In this document: in pieces, positions 22,516 through 34,067 of the stretch | Numbering within the stretch: the first letter of the stretch is position 1 | How the letters are laid out: each line of letters opens with the position of its first letter | Origin: Yponomeuta sedellus | Lineage: Eukaryota; Arthropoda; Insecta; Lepidoptera; Yponomeutidae | Direction: 5' to 3' | Assembly: GCA_934045075.1 (NCBI GenBank) | Contig: OW203751.1 | Coordinates: 3,297,822 to 3,361,821, forward strand | DNA length: 64,000 nucleotides | Program-made: the position numbers and the translations under genes | The notes under the pieces: generated by a model | Told to the model about the DNA's origin: nothing | Databases searched by the model: none | The model's input: only the letters and a program-made list of their open reading frames with translations

Positions 22516-22770
22516 GCTGTGTGTGTCGGCCTAGAGAATAGCACCAACCCAAATTCTTCCCGCGGGTGTCGTAACAGGCGACTAAGAGACACAAACCCGG
22601 GGGTGGGCATCAGCGCCCCCTGCAGTACAATTCCACCGAACTGAGATCCGCAACCCGCATGCCCAGCGTGGGGATTATGGGCATTACCCCCCAATGGTGG
22701 CACAACCTTGCGCTATGGCGCTCATTAGGGGAGGGCTATGTCCAGCAGTGGACTAATATAGCCTGAAGAA
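22516..22770 (+). repeat. LINE 3'-tail composite repeat with (GAA)n end
   Basis: GTGTCGGCCTAGAGAATAGC to TATAGCCTGAAGAAGAAG; reversed copy of the repeat at 2449-2716. Confidence 0.5.
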
Positions 22771-22849
22771 GAAGATACTAGCGAACCCAACTGATATAGT
22801 CCTGCATGCAGCGCCATCTGCTGGCGCTGCAATTAAAAAAATCAATTAA

Positions 22850-22990
22850 TAAAAAACAGATGGGATAATGTTCTTTTAACCGCTGCTTAAACGTACCAAC
22901 AGTGGACTAGCGCATATCTTCTGTGGCAGCGCGTTCCACAGTCTGACCGTATGGACCGTGAAGGAGTCACCGTAAGGTCCACTATCATGG
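22850..22990 (-). pseudogene. Non-LTR reverse transcriptase C-terminal relic
   Basis: The complement reads DSFTVHTVRLWNALP and, after a frameshift, STVGTFKQRLKEHY. The R-LWN-LP and FK-L elements are the typical last part of Jockey/CR1-type reverse transcriptases. Short and frameshifted. Confidence 0.5.
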
Positions 22991-23121
22991 GCAGGGATAC
23001 TTTATTGTAATCTTCAATCATCGGGCTAAAAATAACACAAGTGTCACACGTACATTTCTCTGTCTATCATTGAACCAATCAATCAAATCAAATTCAATTT
23101 TAATCAACATGTTATGAATTA

Positions 23122-23310
23122 TACTATTTTTATTTTTAATGCACTAACCCGTGCTAAGGACAATTTTAAAAACCTATTTAGAGGCTAAGAATTCCACCCA
23201 TGCCGGGATTCGAACCCGCGACCTCTGGCTATTCGTGCCAGCGCTCTATCCAACTGAGCTAATGGGTGACTCACCGGAATAAGTGAAATTTCGAACCTCT
23301 GGGACTGGCA
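23122..23310 (-). mobile_element. tRNA-derived SINE, family A
   Basis: ACTAACCCGTGCTAAGG, GCCGGGATTCGAACCCGCG, CAACTGAGCTAATGGG. It is joined directly to a family B SINE. Confidence 0.5.
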
Positions 23311-23560
23311 AGCGAGAGCCCCAGGTTCGATCCCGAGTGCGGACATGTACCAATGACTTTGTTTAATTTCATAGTTACGTACATTTGCGAATTTGTAGAC
23401 GCAATACCACACGCTAACGGTGGAGGAAAACATCGTGAGGAAACCCGCGGCTTGGTTGGCTCCGCACGTATTGAATAGTCTTTCCTGTGGGCTAGGCTAA
23501 CTAAGCTGTCAGAATGGTATAGGTGCTGGGGTACATCGGAATGATATCGCTGTACCCACA
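23311..23560 (+). mobile_element. tRNA-derived SINE, family B
   Basis: Box-B-like CAGGTTCGATCCCGAG, then GGACATGTACCAATGACTTT, GGAAAACATCGTGAGGAAAC and TTTCCTGTGGGCTAGGC. A partial second copy follows at about 23618-23730. Confidence 0.5.
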
Positions 23561-23821
23561 TAATTATTCTCTTTTTAATGCACTACCCAGTCTAAAGACC
23601 ATTTTAAAAACCTATTTAGAGGCAATGACTTTGTTTTCTAAGTTAATGTACATTTGAGAATTTGTAGCAGCTAGTAATACCACTTGCTAACGGTGAAGGA
23701 AAAAATACCACGAGGAACCCCTAATGTCTGCAGTGGTAACATACCGCAACGCTTGCTACGTGCAATAGCCCGACCATAGATATTTTTAATATTATTTCAA
23801 TATTATCTCAATAAATTCTCA

Positions 23822-24117
23822 AGTGAAGCAATAACAGGCGCAATCAGGTGTTGGATGGGTGACTAACCCGTAACTAATGCTAGTGGCATTTTTCTCGAGC
23901 GCTTTTGTGCTTCCCAAAGCACGTTAAGCCGTTGGTGTCAGCTGTCACGTATTGGCAGTCCTTAAACCATGTCAGAGGCCATATGGGTAGCTTGATGACT
24001 TCTGACAGTAAGGCCCGCCACTGTCTTTCAATCCTCTACCAACCCGGACTTGGCCTCCGTGATGGTTTATGACCTAATCTTCCTGCAGGAAGAGACCCGT
24101 GCCTCAGCACTGGGGAC
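23822..24117 (+). mobile_element. 5S-rRNA-derived SINE, diverged
   Basis: GAAGCAATAACAGGCGCAAT and TTGGATGGGTGACTAAC at the promoter end; GGACTTGGCCTCCGTGATGG and GGGGACATG at the other. Confidence 0.5.
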
Positions 24118-24358
24118 ATGTAAAGGGTGCCATACCATACCATTATTCTCGATGCTATTCTCAAAAGTTGTCTATACTTTAGTGAAATCGGAAAAAGAGG
24201 CAGTATCAAATCTTTTTTGTTTTGTTCTTTTGATAACAAAAAATCTAGATGATGTGCTTAAAAATCATCAGACTGAAAATATTTTTTACTGTTGGGTGTT
24301 ATTTCATCACTTTACGTATAGCAGTATAAAACTAAAACTGTTGTTTACATGTATCTAA

Positions 24359-24894
24359 TTACACTATTTTTATTTTTAATGCACTAACCCGTGTTATGGA
24401 ACAAATTTAAAAACCTATTTAGAGGCTAAAAATTTCACCCATGCCGGGATTCGAACCCGCAATCTCTGGCTATCCGTACCAGCGCTCTACCAATTGAGCC
24501 AATGGGCGACTCACGGCATCAGTGAAATTTCGAACCTCTTTACAATATTCTCTGTATTACGTATTTAGAGCCTCTAAATAGGTTTTTAAATTTGTTCCTT
24601 AGCACGGGTTAGTGCATTAAAAATAAAAATAGTGTAATCATGTGGGTAGAGTGATATCGTTCCGATGTTAAACCTAACTGCAAAGTAGGTAGTCGGGGCT
24701 GTAAGTAATGCAATTTGCTTAAGTCAGATGTCGCTGCCTGTACGTAATACAGAGAATATTGTAAAGAGGTTCGAAATTTCACTGATGCCGTGAGTCGCCC
24801 ATTGGCTCAATTGGTAGAGCGCTGGTACGTATAGCCAGAGGTTGCGGGTTCGAATCCCGGCATGGGTGAAATTTTTAGCCTCTAAATAGGTTTT
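24359..24894. mobile_element. Inverted pair of tRNA-derived SINEs, family A
   Basis: The left copy (24359-24560) is in minus and the right copy (about 24569-24894) in plus orientation. They meet nearly head to head with about ten bases between, so the pair can fold on itself. Confidence 0.5.
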
Positions 24895-25757
24895 TAAATG
24901 TATCTAATTGTGTATATCTTCATGATTATTGCATTTTTAAGCGGTCAACTAACAGGAAACAACATTCTTGCAATCTTTCTCTACTCGGCATCAACATATT
25001 TTCAATTTTATTATTTATGTACATGCCCCTACCGACTATATTCTTCATGCAATCGTCTCCATCCAAAGGTTGTCTGAAAGAGATTCCTCAAAGGGCTCAG
25101 ACCGCCAATTGTATAGCATTACTTAGATTTAAGAAATCATATAAGTATGTAATGATTTTTTCTGGCTGTGTAATAGTGTTCTCTAGATAGAGAACATTTT
25201 ATTTACCTAAATCTTCCATGTTATGAGATTATAGTGCTTTTAGAAGTTGCTCTATATTACAGATTAAGTGACAAGACAGTCTATAGTCTCTGCCTACCCC
25301 TCTGAGATGCTGGGTCTAATTTTTACGAATCGCAATACATTTTAGGCGTCTAATTATCTACCTATTTATTTATCAAAATTATCAAACTAATTTACTTAAG
25401 AACCTAATTACACAAACAACAATACAGAAATCAGTCAAAAGTAGCCCTCAATCCGACCATGACGCACCCAAAGCAATTCCGTCCTTATTAGGCCCTGCGT
25501 TAAGGGCGAGATTTGCATGGGACCAGTTAAACGAAACCTTTGGTACATCCGTTTATATCTTTGGTGTCGATTTATGTGCATTTTGATGCCTTACATTTGT
25601 CTAAGTCCTTCGTCTTTGCACGTGACCTGATTAAATAGACAATAATATACTTAATCTAGTGTTTATTATTGTACGTACACTCTGTGCCAAACAAAAGTTA
25701 ACTAGCTGATGAAAACAGTTTCGGAAATTAAAAAATCCGCAAACTGTTATTTTATAT
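24895..25757. other. Gap: mostly unrecognised, with a LINE fragment
   Basis: A LINE 3'-end fragment at about 25030-25170 (GCAATCGTCTCCATCCAAAGG); the rest is AT-rich with no supported exon. Confidence 0.5.
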
Positions 25758-25935
25758 AATTCAGTGAGAACAAGGACGGGCTGAAAATCAGCGCTGTGAT
25801 GATGCATGCACTCACAGTAATAAGCTGAGCCCTATCCTTTTGATCACATACTGTCCCTAATTTTTTGTGACAGTATTCATATGTTCTCTAATCTGTGTGT
25901 GTCTAAATAAACATTTTTCAATTTCAATTTCAAAA
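25758..25935 (+). repeat. Non-LTR retrotransposon 3' tail
   Basis: TTCAGTGAGAACAAGGACGG, hairpin CTGAAAATCAGCGCTG, end TAAATAAACATTTTTCAATT. Close copy of 7550-7722. Confidence 0.5.
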
Positions 25936-26035
25936 TACTGAATATGATTAATAATTATATAGATAGAGAACACTTTGTTGTACATAAAAATGATATTTCA
26001 TAGATATTTCAACACATATTTCTTAACGTAAGAGT

Positions 26036-26955
26036 ACAGATGGTGGCCTTGTCACTAAAAGTGATCTCTTCCAGACAACCTTTGGATGGACTGGACTAAT
26101 AATATATTGGAGAAGGAAGTAGATGTACAAACATTCAAGATGATTACAAAGGTATAAACGATTACATGCCTAAGCAACAGTATACATATAGCTATTAACA
26201 GCCAAATACAAATAATTTACATAAATACACATTGTAGACTTTTAGTCCAGATCTCCTTACGGTTGTTGTTACATCGGAAGAGTCCGACCAGGTTTAGCTC
26301 CGATTCGCAGAGCTTAATCATGGTGAGCAGAGACGGAGCCGCGTCGTCGGTTGCTCGTCTCACATAATATTATATAAATATAAATGAGCAACAACGCAAA
26401 GTGAATTTAAGTAACTACTTAATATCACTTTTGTACTGTACTATGCCCACGTTAATCGTATTTCAAAGAAACAGGGGCTAGACAGAGGTCAAGAGTATCC
26501 CCATTTCTTACAAAAAAATTAAATGTCATATATTTACATCTACGGAACATTTACTCGGTCCATAGTATATGTTTATCATTAAACCTACGCAAAGCTACGC
26601 TTGTCTTATTATCTTAATTGCTTACTAGCTGCGCCTGCGCCTTCGTTCGCGTGGTGTTAGAATATGAAGTGCCCTTACATCTTAATTAAGGCGATTAACT
26701 CTTAATCGGGCAAGGTGTGAATTGTCATACGAATATTTCGTTGATTTTGAACTTTATTTCAAGTGGATAAGGTACCATTTAATGTGGAAACTAATACGCC
26801 ATTATCCTTATCTAAATTCTTTATTGCTTTTATAAAATTAAAATTCAAATCACAAAGGCGAACTTAATGCTAAAAGCATTATCTTCCATAATTAATCAAG
26901 GTTACAGAGATGTTACTTAAGACTCTTCGGATTTTAGTCTATAGTAATTGGTAAA
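26036..26955. other. Gap: LINE fragment, then unrecognised AT-rich sequence
   Basis: 26036-26110 is a LINE 3'-end fragment (GGTGGCCTTGTCACTAAAAG). Nothing further is supported up to the SINE at 26957. Confidence 0.5.
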
Positions 26956-26956
26956 C

Positions 26957-27650
26957 AATACAGAGAATATTGTAAAGAGGTTCGAAATCCGCTATTTGAC
27001 ACGTATCAAATTTGACGCGATAAATGAACGTATTTAACGTAAGAAACCGAAATATATTGATTTTGCTAAGTAAGTATGCAGGATGGCTGCAAAATATGCA
27101 TGGTAAAAAATTTTTTCCTCGTTTAATTCGTAACGGCGAAAACGCTATCGGCCATCTTGAAACCATCTATAGTATGTAAACATCTTTCAGCCAGAGCCAG
27201 TGGACATTGATTATTATAGGACATACATCAAAGTGATCTTCACATAAATACACCCGAGATTCAATTGATAAAGAGTCGGGGTCTCTTTTGGAAGTTTGAG
27301 CCAACTTTTTCGAATGTTAATTTCACTGGGTACACGAATCCACAACTTCCCGGGGGTCTTTATTGACGTGATTTTTCATTCTCTAACAATGCAATAATGA
27401 TAATTGGTATATTTTGGAAAATATATTTTTATGTTGCTTTTAGGTCCTCAAAAAATATACAAAAATATTTTTTGGGCTAATGGAAGAGTTATTTACAGTA
27501 AGACTTACTTGAAAGGAGAGTCAAATAGCGGATTTCGCAGATGCCGGCACTTGCCCATTAGCTCAGTCCGGAGAGCGCTGGCACGGTTAGCCAGAGGTCG
27601 CGGGCTCGATTCCCGGCATGGGTGGAATTTTTAGCCTCTAAATAGGTTTT
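26957..27650 (+). mobile_element. tRNA-derived SINE, family A, split by a THAP-containing element
   Basis: SINE sequence AATACAGAGAATATTGTAAAG and GGTTCGAAAT stops at about 26988 and resumes at about 27535 with TTTCGCAGATGCCGGCACTT and the tRNA-like head GCCCATTAGCTCAGTCCGG, ending GTGGAATTTTTAGCCTC. Confidence 0.5.
26989..27534. mobile_element. THAP-containing element, copy b, inserted in a SINE
   Basis: TIR CCGCTATTTGAC at the left and GTCAAATAGCGG at the right. The interior matches 6674-7385, including the antisense THAP remnant (27170-27360), which is more decayed here. The flanking bases suggest a very short duplication (about 2 bp). Confidence 0.5.
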
Positions 27651-27848
27651 TTTAAATTGGTGGCGCTATCGAACCTAGGACCTCTCGAATCTCAGGCTTA
27701 TGTTCTACTTATGCGCTATCACAAAATTATTTTAAAGCTAAAGATTAAATAATTATTATATTTGATTAGACCAATGAGCAAAGGTGTACAATTATCAGAT
27801 TATCTTATCTTATCATTTTAATTACTGCATGCTTTGATATACGAACTA

Positions 27849-28407
27849 TAGTCTGTTAGCTTTTAAAATATACCTCGGCTACTATCGGATAGAATCGGAT
27901 AGATTCGTGTCATAGAAATATCGGAACTGGTCGATATCAGCCCTTTATATGTCCCCACTGTTGGGGCACGGGTCTCTTCCTTTATGGTAGGGAGGTTAGG
28001 CCATACTCCACCACGGGGGCCAAGTCCGGGTTGGTGGAGGATAGTAATACAGTGGCGGGCCTTACTGTCAGAAGTTATCAAGCCGCCCATAAGGCCTCTG
28101 ACATGGCTTAACGACTGCCATTATATAACAGCCGGCACCAACGGCTTAGCGTGCCTTGCGAAGCACGGAAGCGCTCGGGAAAATGCCACTAGCGGTAGTC
28201 ACGGGACGCTCACCCATCCCGTACCTGACCGCGCCTGTTGTTGCTTAACCAAGTGATTGACTTCAATCACTCGGTTCGCCTAGGCCACAAGCGCGGAACT
28301 AGTATGACACTTAATTTCGAAATCAGAGCAGGAATTAGTATGGTTTCGGCTAAAACCGAAGCCTACTCTAGAGCCCGAGGTATATTCTAAAAGCTAACAG
28401 ACTGTAC
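27849..28407. mobile_element. MITE family 2 copy carrying a nested 5S-type SINE
   Basis: Starts TATAGTCTGTTAGCTTTTAA and ends GTATATTCTAAAAGCTAACA with GACTGTA. The interior is split by a SINE flanked by a duplicated GGAACT (about 27923 and 28295). Confidence 0.5.
27930..28296 (-). mobile_element. 5S-rRNA-derived SINE, full length, nested in a MITE
   Basis: TATATGTCCCCACTGTTGGG to CGGTTCGCCTAGGCCACAAG, with the complement of both 5S promoter blocks. Confidence 0.5.
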
Positions 28408-28469
28408 TGCTATACAGGGTGATTCGTTCACCCTTCTTAAAGGATTCTCAGGGCATTCCCAGTGCCGCA

Positions 28470-28640
28470 TAGTATATAGGTACGACTTTGTTTATTTTCA
28501 TAGTTACGCACATCTGCGAATTTGTGGTACCAATACCACACGCCAACCGCGAATAAAAACATCTTGGGGAATCCCGTGGCTTGGTTGGAGCCAACACATA
28601 GCATGTATTGTCATGTCATTCCTGTGAGCAATATAATTTA
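28470..28640 (+). mobile_element. tRNA-derived SINE family B, fragment
   Basis: CATAGTTACGCACATCTGCG, ATACCACACGCCAACCGCG and CTTGGTTGGAGCCAACACA; no tRNA-like head. Confidence 0.5.
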
Positions 28641-28652
28641 GATTTATCATTT

Positions 28653-29005
28653 ACTAGCTGACCCAGCGAATTTCGTACCGCCTAACAGTCGATCCTTTAT
28701 TTTTTTTTATTTTTCTCTCCGTAAGAACCATCCTCGTACTTTAAGGAATATTCTAAAAAAAGAAGTCGCTGAATCGGTTCAGCTGCTCTCCAGATTTGCG
28801 CTTACCAACACATTAGGGGATTCATTTTTATACTATGGACTAGCTGACCCAGCGAACTTCGTACGGCCTTACAGTCGATTCTTTAATTTTTTCTCTGTAA
28901 GAACTATTTTCATACTTCAAGGAACATTCTAAAAAACTAGTAAGCTAAATCGGTTCAGCTGCTCTCGAGACTTGCGCTTACCGACACATTCAGCGATTAA
29001 TTTAT
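28653..29005 (-). repeat. Two tandem copies of the 185-bp repeat seen at 1-577
   Basis: ACTAGCTGACCCAGCGAA at about 28653 and 28839, each with the CAGCTGCTCT and TTCATTTTTATA blocks. Confidence 0.5.
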
Positions 29006-29009
29006 TGTA

Positions 29010-29335
29010 GAAGATAAAATGTACCTACATGCACCTACCGACTGTATTCATTATGCAATCCGCTCCGTCCAAAGGTTGTCTGGAAGAGATCGCTCTAAGT
29101 CATAAGACCACCAATTATAAAACATTACTTAGATTTAAGAAAACATGTTTGTATTCTTTTTTCGGTTTGTGCAATAAAGTGTTCTTTATCTATCTGTCTA
29201 AGCTGACTAAACTCTGTTGTGCTGGACAAGCCAATTCCATCAAAAACAATGTCCTAGGCACTACAGCGTCCGAGTGGTCCCTTCACCTATCTAGTGTAAG
29301 CGAAGTTGCGAGGACTCTTCATAAATCCTTACATT
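29010..29335. repeat. LINE 3'-end fragment and SINE family B fragment
   Basis: CGTCCAAAGGTTGTCTGGAA (LINE tail, 29050-29170), then CTGGACAAGCCAATTCC, ACTACAGCGTCCGAGTGG and ACCTATCTAGTGTAAGCGAA (SINE B 3' part, 29220-29330). The open frame across both is chance. Confidence 0.5.
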
Positions 29336-29959
29336 ACGTAGGTGCGAAAACCAAAGTATTTTAAGGGAAAGTGGCTAGTCTTTATAACTAGGTAACTGGC
29401 TGTCTGCCGCCATTGTTTGGGGAAAAAAATCATTTGAAACACGTTAGTACTTGATTTTCACGCCACATTTAGGTTAGGCCCTGCGCAGGGTCGTCTTTGG
29501 TCTTTGGTTTCTGGTAATGAGGTTGACCGTAAGGTTCACCAGAAAAATCACAGAATGTAGACGGTCATTGTATAATTTTTACTGGTTGACATGCTCGTTG
29601 AGCTATGTGAGTCAAAGTGAAAAGTCATGTACAGTCCGACTCAGGGTCAAGTTCAGGATATAGCAGAGCAGTGGTGGAGGTACAAAGTTGTGTCGAAAAT
29701 GCGCCATCTTTGAAATAACTTTATTTATTTTACTTTATGATTAAAACTGAAAAATGTACAATTGTCAAGGTCGACTCAAGATGTAGTTAAGGATATAGCA
29801 GTGGTAGAGCAGTATACTGAGTTTTCACTATGTGTGTGTGGCGCTCCGATATAAACCCTTGTCTGTCCCCACTGCTGGGGCCAAACCACTGGGGAGGCCT
29901 ATGTCCTGTCCTGCAGTGGACATTGTGAAACTAACTTTGACGTTCATTAAGCAAACGTT

Positions 29960-30296
29960 GAATTGCTCGTAGCCCCAGTTGCCTGAGTGATCTTAAACGA
30001 TCACGAAGGTTAAGCAACATAGGGCGCGTTCAGTTCATGGATGGGTAAACCTTCTATGACTAACGCTAATGGCATTTTTCTGAGCGGTTCCGCATTTCAC
30101 AAGGCACGTTGACAGTTGGCAGAATCTACGCCAAGTCAGATGCCTTAGGGCGGCTTGAAAAATTCTGATAGACCAGCCACTACAGTGGCTTAGTCTTGCA
30201 AGCCTCCACAAATCCGGACTTGCCCCCGTGGTGGATTATGGCCTATACCTTCCTAAGTGCCTAAGTGCCCCTTGGTGGGGACATAATGGATGAAGC
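29960..30296 (+). mobile_element. 5S-rRNA-derived SINE, subfamily 2, best preserved 5S head
   Basis: CGATCACGAAGGTTAAGCAA, then GGGCGCGTTCAG and ATGGATGGGTAAACC align closely with the promoter region of 5S rRNA genes. The body ends CTTGGTGGGGACATAATGG. A 33-bp fragment of subfamily 1 lies just upstream (29850-29882). Confidence 0.5.
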
Positions 30297-30805
30297 AACC
30301 GTTTTGTTTTTACAATGAATAAAAATAATTGAATTGAATCTGAAAAATCGTATGCGATAACTATTTGCTTACACAAATTCAATTTTCTACGGCTTTAAAA
30401 GCACCCAAAAACCATTGTGTATACCTACAGCCCTGTTTTTTCACGAGCAAGGCTCTTTCGGTAAAACACCTATGGCCACGCTTTCAATTCAACGTAAGCT
30501 CGTTAGCACCAACCCTGTTCCCGCCTACTAAGCGCTCTCCGACATGAAGGGTAACACTCGTCATATTTCACCCCTGCATCACGGTCGCGTTTGCACGGAA
30601 TTATACACCGTGATTTTTTTAGTGACTTTTTCTTTGATCGACCGAAAATGTAGTGACACACGTCACACGTCATATCACCGCTGGCTCGAAAGAAAAAAGA
30701 AAAGAAGAGAAAGGAAGAAAGACATTTATTATACCAACAAGACACATCGCAGAAACGAAATTGACCTAATATGAGCACAACAGAAATAAACGAAACAAAA
30801 AAACA

Positions 30806-31320
30806 CGTAGGTTTAGCCTGTGGTGTGTCTAAATTGCGAAACAAAAAAAAAGACGCAGGTTTAGCCTGTGGTGTGTCTAAATTGCGAAACAAAAAAAAAG
30901 ACGCAGGTTTAGCCTGTGGTGTGTCTAAATTGCGAAACAAAAAAAAGGACGTAGGTTTAGCCTGTGGTGTGTCTAAATTGCGAAACAAAAAAAAAGACGC
31001 AGGTTTAGCCTGTGGTGTGTCTAAATTGCGAAACAAAAAAAAGGACGTAGGTTTAGCCTGTGGTGTGTCAAAATTGCGAAATAAAAAAAAGACTTAGGTT
31101 TAGCCTGTGGTGTGTCTAAATTGCGAACCAAAAAAAAGATGCAGGTTTAGCCTGTAGTGTGTCTAAATTGCGAAACAAAAGAAAAGACGTAGGTTTAGCC
31201 TGTGGTGTGTCTAAATTGCGAAACAAAAAAAGACGTAGGTTTAGCCGGTAGTGTGTCTAAATTGCGAAACAAAAAAAAGACGTAGGTTTAGCCTGTGGTG
31301 TGTCTAAATTGCCACAAAAG
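30806..31320 (+). repeat. 46-48-bp minisatellite, about 11 copies
   Basis: GGTTTAGCC recurs at about 30810, 30858, 30906, 30954, 31002, 31050, 31097, 31143, 31191, 31238 and 31285. The unit is GGTTTAGCCTGTGGTGTGTC, then TAAATTGCGAAAC and an A-run. The first six units are exactly 48 bases and keep an open frame of 16-residue repeats (GLACGVSKLRNKKKDA); later units vary in their A-run and break it. Confidence 0.5.
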
Positions 31321-31519
31321 GCAGCGGTGATATTTTGAGTGATTTTTAACACGAGCACTAGACATAGTAAAAACTGAATTTACACGGATGTTACTCGTCT
31401 AATTTTACATCTTTACAATATTTCGATGTGTTTTTAAGAAAAAATAAGAATATTCTTTATTGTACACTGGAAAAACAACAAATACAAAACAATTGCAAAC
31501 ATACATAAGTAGTACAATT

Positions 31520-31704
31520 GATTATATTATTTTTAATGCACTAACTCGTGCTAAGGACAATTTTAAAAACCTGTGGTGGAATTTTTAGCACTTGCAAGTA
31601 CCTTAAAAACCAGTGGTGGAAGTTTTAGCCTCTAAATAGGCGACGACCGAAGTTTCGGCACTTTTGCAAGTACCGTGGTCCCGGAAGACCGGTCTTCCGG
31701 GACC
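31520..31704. repeat. SINE family A fragments and a perfect palindrome
   Basis: TGCACTAACTCGTGCTAAGG and TTTTAGCCTCTAAATAGG are SINE A pieces. At about 31678-31704 GTCCCGGAAGACC is followed at once by its complement GGTCTTCCGGGAC, a 26-base perfect palindrome. Confidence 0.5.
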
Positions 31705-32606
31705 TTAATTAAACGAGTAAAATCCGTGTAAATACAGTTTTTATTATGGTTATACAGTGCTAAAAATTTGTGTAAATAACTTAAGAATAATGACGACATC
31801 ACAAGGCATAGCCTGTATCACACAATACAAATAGAAACGTGTATCGTGAATGGTATGACATGATAAGGCATATTATATTCATATTAAAATGGGGTCTTTA
31901 CGTCGTTTTTACGATTCCGATTCATATTTCAAATTAGTGACGAATTTATACGAGTACATACAACGTGCTGATTTTATAATTAATATATTGTATTTTTTTG
32001 TGTTAAAATTGTTTTGTGTAAATAAATAAATAAATAAACGGGTTCTCTTCTCTTCTTGATTTATGTGCTAGAGTGATTGTTAACCCTTTTGCGGACGCGC
32101 GGATGCTATAGCATTCATAACAATTAAAAGAACAATAGATTTTATAAGCGTCCGCGAAAGTGTTAAGATGGACACAAAAAACCTCCGCAAAGAGTGTATT
32201 TTTCCATAGTATCGGATGAAAAATACGTGCTTAATTTTTTTTAAATACTTCTGTGGTCGTTACCTCTAGGTTTACCTTTTTTATTTATTTATTGACTTTT
32301 AAATAAATAAAATAATGTGCGATACTATTCTTCTCCATGGCGTGTTAATGGAAACTCTAGCTTCATATTTGAGGAGAAAATCCAGAGCTATGCGGAAACA
32401 TCCGGCGTGATCCAGTTATAACTAGATAAAACCGGTACAAGATAGCGTGTCCGCTACGTATGGACGACTTGATAGAACTACACGACATAGCGACTATAAG
32501 GTACGTCACAGCCGCGGTTGGTCGGTGGGAATATTCCCAATTCACAGTATATAGTCCCGATTCACTTATAGGAATCGGGAAGTAAAACAACCACCATGAT
32601 TCGAAA
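31705..32606. other. Gap: nothing recognised
   Basis: AT-rich with short AAAT runs near 32020 and 32290. No exon or RNA supported. Confidence 0.5.
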
Positions 32607-32850
32607 TCAACCCTTGTATGTCCCCACTGCTGGGGCACGGGTCTCTTCCTGCATCGCAGAAAGGTTAGGCCATACTCCACCACGGGGGCAAGTCCGGGTT
32701 GGTGGAGGATTGTAAGACAGTGGCGGGCCTTACTGTCAGAAGTTATCAAGCCGCCCATAAGGCCTCTGACATGGCTTAACGACTGACATTACATGAAAGC
32801 CGGCACCAACGGCTTAACGTGCCTTGCGAAGCACGGATGCGCTCGGAAAG
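32607..32850 (-). mobile_element. 5S-rRNA-derived SINE, truncated
   Basis: CAACCCTTGTATGTCCCCAC to GAAGCACGGATGCGCTCGG; the 5S-like head is missing. Confidence 0.5.
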
Positions 32851-33107
32851 CTCGGCTCAGATTTTTGACTTCCTATGTAAAAAAAAGTAAATCGAGTTAT
32901 AAAATAAATTACGGAAGACCATAAGGGTAGCTGGCGCATATCAGAACAGAACACTTGCATATTTAATACCTGCGAAACTGCGAAAATACTAAACCAAAAT
33001 GTCAAACGTCAAAGCAACAATCACTGACAGAGCAGTGACAGTTTTTTATACAAGCTTCAATGTCATCTGATTTAGCTATTAATAAAATTTATTGGGGAAA
33101 ATGAAAT

Positions 33108-33370
33108 TATCCTCCCTAGTATGCGCATGTCGTGTCAATGTCAAGACGTGATTCTGGCAGAAATAGTCGACATCGGCTAGTTCCTCCACAGAGTAATCCC
33201 TATTTAATTTCTGTATGCTCTATTGCTCTACTATCTTCCCTATTATGCGCATGTCGTGTCAATGTCAAGACGTGATTCTGGCAGAAATAGTCGACATCGG
33301 CTAGTTGCCATATTACCAAAATTGAAATGAATTGACATCGGCTAGTTGCCATGTTACCAAAATTGAATTG
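33108..33370. repeat. Local tandem duplication
   Basis: A block of about 75 bases (ATGCGCATGTCGTGTCAATG to GACATCGGCTAGTT) appears at about 33120 and 33243. Its end (GACATCGGCTAGTTGCCAT) is duplicated once more near 33333. Confidence 0.5.
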
Positions 33371-33619
33371 AATGTTGATGATACTTGGGGAAGTTAGCGT
33401 CAGCAAAACCATGCAACCATGATTTCTTAGCAACCCGCGGCCGTGATGTACATAATTTAGTTTTGATTTTGATTTCTACGAATAAAGACGGTAGCAAATT
33501 CATCTATTCGGTCTAGACGCTGAGTCGGCAAGCGGATGTTATGTTTATTAAGCGGCCACCTGCTGTGGCCAGACTTAATCATAGAAAGGATAAAGATAAA
33601 GAATTTTATTTGTATAACT

Positions 33620-33955
33620 CGAGTAAAAAATCCATAGCACGGGTTAGTGCCTTAAAAAGAAGATAATCATATGGGTACAGCGATATCATTCCTATGTAAA
33701 ACCTAACTGCAAAGGTGCACGGGGCTGCAAGTGATGCAAATTGCTTCAGCCAAATGTTGCTGCCTTTACATAATACGAGAGAATAGTGTAAAGAGGTTCG
33801 AAATTTCACTGATGCCGGTAAGTCGCCCATTCAGCTTCGCTCAGTTGGAAGAGCGCTGGCACTGTTAGCCAGAGGTCGCGGGTTCGAGTCCCAGCATGGG
33901 TGGAATTTTTAGCCTCTAAATAGGTTTTTAAAATTGTTCTTAGCACGGGTTAGTG
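33620..33955 (+). mobile_element. tRNA-derived SINE, family A, near full length
   Basis: ACGGGTTAGTGCCTTAAAAA, AAGAGGTTCGAAATTTCACT, head GCTCAGTTGGAAGAGCGCTG, box B GGTTCGAGTCCC, end TTTTTAGCCTCTAAATAGG. Confidence 0.5.
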
Positions 33956-34067
33956 CAACAAAAAGAATATAATCACAAACACTCTTAAAATAATATAATG
34001 TTTAAATGATAAGCTATTTGACAGGGCTCTGAAAACCAACTCAGATTTTTTGTTGGTGTTTAATAAG

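Noticed and set aside
29975..30070. 5S rRNA gene
   Set aside because: Only the internal promoter part matches; the ends of 5S rRNA are missing and a SINE body follows.
30503..31036. Minus-strand 177-codon frame with FRNLDTPQAKP repeats
   Set aside because: Antisense shadow of the 48-bp minisatellite.
30806..31320. CRISPR-like array
   Set aside because: The repeats are contiguous without unique spacers, and the genome is eukaryotic.
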